A DNA stretch of 64,000 nt from Trissonchulus latispiculum. Its lineage: Eukaryota; Nematoda; Enoplea; Enoplida; Ironidae. Position numbers and translations under genes: made by a program. Shown here one piece after another: positions 48,801-57,800 of this stretch. Numbering within the stretch: position 1 is the stretch's first letter; each line of letters opens with the position of its first letter. The notes beneath the pieces are model-generated. The model saw only the letters and a program-made list of their open reading frames with translations, ran no database searches and was not told the origin of the DNA. The stretch covers positions 1 to 64,000 of the forward strand of contig JASAND010030234.1 of the NCBI GenBank assembly GCA_030248195.1, in the 5' to 3' direction.

Positions 48801-51800
48801 GCATATGCTCACATCTACCCTGGAAAAACTATATATGCTTGGGTATAGATGCATGCATAGGTTAACGCGGGGGGGGTCTGGGGGGGTCCAAGCCCCCCCC
48901 CCAACCCGGACAAGGTACAAGCCCTATCGCCGTCGGGGACAAGGGGTAACAAAAAATGGCCAAGGGGTAACCAAAAACAGCCTGAAAAAATTAGTTTTTA
49001 TAGTAAAATTTCAAAACATTTCCGGCTTCGCCGGAATTTTTTAGTAAAAATGTATAATTTTCCGGGAAAATCGGCCAAAATTTTGAAATTTTTTCCAAAA
49101 ATTGAAGCTTTTTGCAAATTTTGACAAAAAATTGCTAATTTTAATAAAATTAGCGTTAATTTTTCGAAAAATTTTATAAATTTTTTCTTGAAGTACAAGC
49201 CCCCCTGAAAATTTTTGTTCAAGGTACAAGCCCCCTCAAAAGTATTTGGGGACAAGCCCCCCCAGGACCCGACCCTATGTTAATGTATGGATGCATGTAT
49301 AGATGTATGTATAGAATCTCCAGTGCAATTCTTAGCTTTTCCTTTTGGTGTTTGGTATACCTAGCCACTATAGATTGTTCCGACACAAGAACTAAGCAAA
49401 AAAGTTGGAAAGACAGCCCTTAAACAATTCGTAAGACATCTTAAAATCCGGCGACTATAATGACTTCAGGCTGCATATTTATGGTTCAGTTTCACGACAG
49501 TTCCTGCTAAGATACCCAAAGTAAACTACATTTCAATGTGGTCTTTACGTAGTCAGCTCAGCGTCAGTCAGTTAGTTCTCTGTGTGTACGTCCTGTACAT
49601 CTAATTTAAGCATTTAAACATATTGACTGAACCAAGCAAGTGTACGCCTATTCCAAACCAAGACAGAGAGAACCAAATATGAAGACGAATCCTATGTAAC
49701 AAGAGTGTGTAGTAAGAAAAAGTAAAGGTGGTATGACGAATGAACATAGGAAGAATTCCCCCTCCCTTTGTAGGCATGGAAGACTGGCACACAAAAACTA
49801 GGTACGGCGGAAATGACATACATGCTCTATCTTTGTTAGCTTTTAGGCAAATAAGCCAGTTGAAATTGACATCATTTCTTGCTAGCTGGACTTGAATGAA
49901 AGTTAAACTCTCTTTTCAGCGCTCCCATTCCTGTCCGCTCTGCCAACAGAGTAGTGAGCAAAGTAATTACCCTACGGCTTAAGCTATGCCTGTGAAAACT
50001 CCTTGCCAAAGACTTGGTGGTAAAACAATAGATTTCGTTATTCCTATCACTTCAGTGAAAATACGGCTAAGTTTCAATAGAAAGTTTTGTAAAATTTTAG
50101 TCCGTCGAAGGGTATATATACACCTGCTTCAAAGAATTAGCTCATATCAGTGTAGATTAGTCATGTAAGGTAATCACTAAATGAATGACGTTTAGTTTTT
50201 CAAGCAAACAATTGCAAATATTAGGCAAAGATTTTTGAATTTCCAGATACCTAATCTAAACAAGTTCAAACAATTAAATCCGGACCATCCTTCCTGAATG
50301 CAACTTCAACTGAATCTATGCTGCATGGTCAGAAGCGCCAAAACCATGCGAAAGTGCCGCCATAATTTGTAGCTTAATGAGATTTAGCTGGATAAAATAA
50401 AAGAAATTAGGCATAGTTTTTCCTCTAGGAAATTGGGTACACTGACCCCATATGGTGAGTGAAACTTGCCCAATTGAACGAGTCTGCGCTATTTTTGGTT
50501 ACGAATTTACCCTTGACATTCATACAAGCCTGAGTAGGATAGCCTATGCAGGATTTAAATAAAGTACGTTTTAAAGAAAAATTCGTTGTCCAAAGATGCA
50601 AATAAGCGATAGCTTTCCAAGAGATATAAAGACTTCAGCGAGATATTTAATAAAGGTACTTTAGTGTACAAATGTACTAAATATACTAAATATCTGAGTA
50701 CAAAACATGCTGTCAGGGTGTCATGCTGTTAGGTGGTGAAGAACTGACAAGAAATTTAGTTCTTGCGTGTGTCATAAAGGAGCTGCGTCCAGTATTCATC
50801 ATTGTTGCAGGAGTATGGTAAAAACTGAAGACAAAGTGATCTCTAACTGTGCAGATAGCTTTGCGCTTATTCTACTGTTAAGGCATATTCGATTTAGATC
50901 TAGCAGGTTCAGACAAAACAGGTTTTTCACTAAGAAGACTGAACTGAAGACGGTGAATTGAACATATACGTAGTCGTCTATCGGAGTATCTAAAAGGATA
51001 GAGGGAAGAGAACGGGCCCAGAGAGGCTATCATGTAATTATGAGATAAAGCTTAATGATTATGCTACGCAGAGTTAGCTCCGATGCATAATTACTGAAAC
51101 GTGCTCTAACATATCCTACACATTCAGAGATGTAATGGCTACAGTGTATGTATGTATGCATGTATGACGTTTGCAAGTATAGAACTCTGTAAAAGTCTGG
51201 AAAGGGTCTAGAGGGCTTTTTCGAGCCTTCTTTCAGTAATAATATGTGGATCTCTGTGGTTCGCTGTAGCATGAAGAAATGTCTTACTATGGGCGCTATT
51301 TGTTGCAAAGAAATTTTATCCAAGGCAAAGAACCTTGATTTATAGTCGCCTTTAAAAATGTCTGCCACGAGCCAAGAGGTCCTTTGAAGTAAAGGTACTG
51401 AAAGTGTGCCCTGGAGTGAAATAAATATTCAATGTTTGATGTCTAATAGCGTCTATGTCATTTATATTATGCGTGGGGGTGTCTTGACAACTGAAAAAAT
51501 CACCCAAAAATTAAGATTTTTCAAAATAATTTTAAATTTCACTCCAATAAGTGAAACACCTCAATTCAAAGCCGTTATATATGTATTACATCTTATCTTA
51601 TGCATTGCATCTTAGCTTTGCATCTTGTCATTAATGGATCAATCACAATAACGACGAAACATTTTTAACACAGTAATTACTATATAAACGCCTGAGATCA
51701 CTATAGAAAACATTGTTAGAAAATACAACGGTAGCATTTGCGGAAAGTACACATTTTGCCGCACACGAAGAGTTTTGGAACAAAACTAAATTGAAATCAT

Positions 51801-54800
51801 TCTTGTAGTTTTTAGAAAATTCTTTTCTAAGACTGATGTAGTCGAAACATTTCAACTGCATTAATTTTAGAGGTCATGAAAAATCCAAAACCAATAGAAA
51901 ACCACAAGACCCAAACCCAAAGTGGTGGAGATAAGATTAATTTCGACAACCAATTCGATCACTATTTGGGCATTTGACTAGTTTTGAAAATTTTGACCAC
52001 TTGATCTGTCAGTTCTTTTTTCTCAATTCGCCATTGTTCTTAGGAGATTGGTTTTACAACTTGCAACTTAAAACCACAGCGCCGTATTAAGAAAGACAAA
52101 AATTTATAAAGACATAACGAAAATCAAAATTGACTGAATCACCTGTTGTTATTACTTGAACTAGGGGCCTTTTCGCGCAGCTAGTTAAACGAGTTAAAAG
52201 AGTCAAAATTAACTCGATCCTTTTCGCGCACCGGTTTAAAATAGTTAAACAGTTCATTTTAACTCGCCTGCAGGGTTAAACTAGTTAAAGTGTTTTAACT
52301 TTACTCTTTTAACTCGCGCGAGAAAAGGCCCTAGGAAAGAATAGCAAATACGTGTTTTGTCAATTACCCACCCTCACGACCTCCACCGCTATATACATAT
52401 TTTATTGCTTTACCAATCTGCCAAAAACTGAATTCTGCACTTGTGAGGACATGGGAAATTAGAAAACTTGTCATTTTTTAGCGTGTGCCAAAAAAATCAC
52501 AAGACAGACCTTAATGAATCTGGACATCAAACTACTGCCAAAACATCAAACTGGGCCATTGTAGTATTAGAATTTTAATTTACGCCTTTAAACTATGTTA
52601 ATTAATTTTTTAAAATTTGGTTTGGTATCAAATGTTAATGCTTAGTAAATCGATGATTTAATGCCCTTACCAGAGTCCGTTGGTTTTCGAACAGACTTTC
52701 TTTCTTCAACAGCTTCCTCGTCATCTTCTGGAATGGTATAGACAGGACCAGGTCTGTGGGAGAAGAAATGTTGCTGTGGACCCGGAACATAGTAAAGACG
52801 GGCTGCCTAAAAATGAAAAGGTTAAAACAGCCCATATGCTCAGTTTACTGAGCACCGAGAACTGAGCTCAGTTTAATCACCTGTTTGGCCTTGACTCCGA
52901 GACTCTGACACTTGTTCAACTCTGAAAGGCATTAACGTTATGGTGCCCGTTTAAAAAGTCAAAACGTCTAACGTTCATAAAGTCTACCGACGAAACGTCT
53001 AACGACAAAACGTCTACTGACAAAATGTCTAAATTTTTCAAAATGGTGTGACCCGACCCGTTCAAATTGTCTAAAGGCGTTTTCTAAAGAACGCAAACAA
53101 AATTTACTGCAATTTTAAAGTAAACCTATTTTTAAACCATATTAAATTAAATTCTACGTCTAGTTTATTTTATTATTTTAAAATTAAAATTTACAATATG
53201 TTAAATGCTTCTGTTAACTGCTTCTCAAAATTTTAGAACTCAATTCAAGTTTAAAAATTAAATTAAAACGTTAGACCTTTTGACTTTAGACGTTTTGATC
53301 AACGTCATGTATCTAAATACACATGCAGTATGGCTGATACTCAGGGCGATTAGACTCCGCCGGGAATCCAACTCCAGGGGTCCCGGACTGCAGTCAGGCG
53401 TGCTAACCCCTACTCCGAGAAGCCAGGAGTGTGAGCACATTACATCTATATCATTGGTGCTCTTTTTTAATAACCCGAACTATATCAAAACAAATTTTAT
53501 TTACAAACACATTCCACTTTCTTAGATATAGGTTGAAACTGAAAGATCTGTATAAGAATGAAAAGATAAAGTATAGACTAGAGTTTGCATCCTGTTACCT
53601 TTTGTGGTTACGATTAAATTAGTAACAGTCAGCTTACTGACTAGTATTTGAAGTCAGCTTTCTGACTAACAGAAGTCTTAACATTGGCGCACTATGGATT
53701 CATTCGAACCTTTTGCACCTGCGGAGGAAGAGTGGCAGACATATGCAGAAAGAATTCAGCTGTTTTTCGTGGCGAACGACATTGAGGATCAAAGAAAAAA
53801 GCAGCCATCCTGCTGACAAAGATGGGAAAGGAAACTTTTGCCCTAGTAAAGAGACTTTGTATCCCAGATGCACCGTGCCATAAAACCTTTGATGAACTGA
53901 ATCAACTTTTGCAAAACCACTTTCAACCAAAGAGAGAGAAATCAGAAGATTTCTGAACGATTTAAGTTCAATCAAACTGTTCAAGGAGAACAAGAACCCT
54001 TGAATGAATTTCTCGCAAAGCTCAGGGACAGAGCGAAGTTTTGTGAGTACGGAGTCTCGATGGACGGCATGATCAGGGATCGTTTCGTCTGCGGACTGAA
54101 TGATAGAAGAATTCAGCAAAGATTACTCGCCGAAGACGGGTTGACCCTGGATAGGGCAATCACGATTGCATCAGGTATGATACAAGCGAAGGAGCAAGCT
54201 GCCGCCCTTCAAACGTACCGTGCCAGCCCAAGAACGTCTACTGATGTTCACAACGTTCGGAAGAAACAGCAAAGTTCCGTGCTGTGTTTCCGTTGTTCCA
54301 AGTCTGATCACTTAGCTAAGAGCTGCCAATTTAAGAATTCTCGTTGCCGAAGATGCGAAAAGGTTGGACACCTTGCAGCAGCCTGCCGAACAAATATCAA
54401 ATGCGCGGGTCTGCCCCACCAGAAGCCGAGATCTTCCAAAATCAGATATCTGGATCACGATGGTTCGTCGAATCAATTGTCTGACAGTGAAGACTTTGAC
54501 TATCATGGAAATCAGGATAGTGCTGATAATGATCCACTTACCTAAGCACTAAGAAGGGGAGAAGATGAAAGATCTGTCTAAGAATGAAAATATAAAGTTT
54601 AGACTAGAGTTTGCATCCTGTTACCTTTTGTGGTTACGATTAAATGTAGTAATAGTCAGCTTACTGACTAGTGTTTGAAGTCAGCTTTCTGACTAACAGA
54701 AGTCTTAACAGAAACTGGAAGAGGCAACCAAAGACGAAATTTCAGTTCGCCAATTGTGTTGGTTTAGGGGTTTGGTAAAAAAACAATGTCTGATAAATCC

Positions 54801-57800
54801 GCTGATAAATAAGGCAACCAGACTTTCTGAATAATCCTCAAAGGAGTCACTTTAGTCAATGAGCAGATATTTTCAAACAATGAAAGATTTGGTCCAATTG
54901 AAGTACTGAACGTGAATGTTGGTCTCAGGAGCCAAATTAAGGCTGAAATCTTTGAGAAAATACGAATAATCAACGATTAGAAGGAAGAAGAAATTTAATC
55001 TCTGGATATATTTTGAACCATCTGAACCAGGCAAATATCCACAGTGTTGATTTGTGTTCAGTTAGATGAAAGTAAAAATCGTTTCTACGAAAGAACAAGC
55101 TTATTGCAATATATTTATCTGGGGAGGCAGAGGTGGGATGACGTTACAATTTCTGCATTCACATTCCCAATTACATTCACATTGCCAATTGCATTCACAT
55201 TCCCAAAAAGCATACCTTTTGAACTTCATCCTCAAATTCTTCTACATCGAGGTGTTGCTCTTCCTCATCTTCTGGCGGACTCACAATGTCCTCATTGCCC
55301 AGACAAAGTTCATTCAGATTCTGCTGCGTCACCATCTCACTTCCTAAAGTAACAAATGCTAATACATATGCTCTGATTTAGAAAAAACCATTTTTAGTTC
55401 TATTAACTTTAACACAAATATTTTATTTTATTTAAGCAAATTTATAATTATTATTAATAATTTTCTATTGTTCATATTCATTTAATTAATTTATATTTTT
55501 ATGTTAACAAAACAACAATATAAACAAAATTTAAACGACAACTTTGCTTCTGGACTGCGGCTGTTGAGGTTAAGTTACCTGGTTCCATAGGCTCAATATC
55601 GGCAGTCATTTCCACTTTGGGCTGATCGCATGAGTGTGGAAATGCAGGAGAAGCAACGACGTCTGGCATTGCCACGACACCATAGCTCACGCCGAATGAC
55701 GTTGTCTGAGGTTCCAAGTCAGCGTCACGCGATGACATGTCTGAAATCACGGCACTGTCATCCAGTGATTCCATTTCAATCTGGAATTTGTCGCGGTCCT
55801 AAAATAAAACAAGTTTACTAAAATGAACAAACTGAAAGAGTATTTCAAACTTGCAACTATCAATGCGTTGGACGGCTTGCCAGTGGTTCAACATTGTTGC
55901 AATTGTAAATCCTGACAAAAGGTTCAGTTTGTTCAATTATGCAGAAAACCATCTAAATCATTAATTAGTCAATAACCCTTACATCGTGTTCATCTTGATA
56001 ATAGTGGGGTACAAAGGGACTTGTGTTGTTGGTTCCAGCAAACCAGCTATTGGGCATATCGTAAGGGGATGTGGCGGTCGCAGGCTCCGGACTGGAGCCA
56101 AATATGGCCGTGCCCATGTCCAATGGCTTGGACTTGGGCTGTGCTGTTGTGGGTGCATTGCTGTCATAGGCTGGAGTCCACCACAGCTCCGATTCTGGGC
56201 CTGCCATGCTGAAAGTGGATGTGATCTCTTTGACCACATCCATAACCTGATTAGAAGTAGAGGGAACTTCATCAGGCTCCGAGAGGGCACAAGGAACGGA
56301 AGGAACTTCGATGACTTCGTCCGGATAGTCTTCATCGGAGGATCCCGCTCGTTCCTCGTCTGAGTCTAGCTCTTCATCAGAACCTTGCTCGGTGCTGTCT
56401 ACTCTGATTCTCTAGAACGAAACAGTCAGTTTATATATACAAATCTGAATTTCACGGCAAGAGTAAAAAATAATTTTATTTATTCAAATCTGTGGCTCAT
56501 CCATTTTTCTCCTAAAGAAGATGGGAGAAAAACTGTTATAATAATCCAAAAGTCTTGCATAATATATCTAATCTGGCGAAGAAAAATGTTGTAATGCGTT
56601 CCCAGACTTACAGTTCCATGCCAGACACCGTCATGTGACATCAGTTTGTATACAATATGGGGTATTTTATTAATTTAGTAAATAAGTCAAGTAAAATAGC
56701 TATGTTTAGTAGCCGCATTCAGTATAATAAGCTTCCTAGTTTTACTAATTTAATGCGTACATTACGTTAAGTTTGCTTCTGTATTTGAAGCTGCACTGCA
56801 AACAGGCATGACAGTATGAACCATAATCATAGCATTATGGAATTTAAAGATTTAAAAATCCTAATACTATTTGCTTACGTTTGCCCCCTGTGTTTTGATA
56901 ACTGCTTCAGCTGCTGTGGGGGAAGAAGGGGGCGGTGTTATTATTTCGGTTATCTCTATTGTGGGCACGTTCGAACTGAGTGAATTTTCACTGGACCCAG
57001 CTTCATAGCCATAGGAACTAGGCTCGGATCCACTTATCCATATCTGCAAAATAAGAAACTTGTCGCTATCACTTGGCAGGTATACGGAAGGCTGCAACTA
57101 TCAACTGAAAACGTGTATTTATCAATAAGATAAATTTCAGAAAACGGAAGACACCTGTGCATGAGAGAATTTTCTTTTAGCATGAATTGTGCATTCAATT
57201 GTCTTATCCTCTAATACAATAATACTATATATAATAACAGTTCCGAAAACCATTTTTCATATGAAAAAATCTATCTTGTAAGGGAAGCTGGTAGTAAGAA
57301 AGATTGAGAATGATTATGACACTTCAGCTGATGGACTTGTGGTGCAGTGGTATCATGTCTGTCTCGAGAACAGAAGAACAGGGCTGGTTCGATCCCCATC
57401 TGGGTGAATTCTTTACTTTCAATCCTGAGTGAACACGTTGATCTTCCCTCAGTCCTTCTCTTTCCCGGTTTCAAGGCCACAGGGTGCTACAGGATTGCTG
57501 ACAACAACACGCAACTTGGCATGAGATTAGTAATTAAGAAATCGGAAGAGTTTTGTTCAAACACATAAACATTTTGAAGTCCCATACAAGTTCTTTGTTA
57601 ACAGACTCCTAGTGGTAATTATTTAAGTACCTATATCACATTATGACAGTTTTCAAGTTAATTTTCCCTGGAGCCAAAGCAACCCTAAAGATGGACCCTG
57701 ATCGCATAACGACAACTCACACTGAAGTTATGACTTGCAGAGTCCTGCGTGTCGTTGGCAATCGCTGCAATATCCTGCGCCCAACGCGGTGCATCAAACA

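Larger units (their letters stand above)
53540..54710 (+). mobile_element. Gag-only LTR retrotransposon 2 (no pol)
   Basis: LTRs of 144 and 145 bp (TGAAAGATCTGT...AGTCTTAACA) with a perfect 5-bp target duplication GAAAC (53535-53539, 54711-54715). The 882-bp interior holds a gag frame and a polypurine tract, and nothing else. It is unrelated in sequence to LTR element 1. The insertion lies in the scaffold gene's intron, antisense to it. Confidence 0.92.

Noticed and set aside
57329..57404. Functional tRNA-Ser gene
   Set aside because: The anticodon stem is good, but acceptor pairing is imperfect and the same head with the same body occurs elsewhere, so a SINE is more likely.
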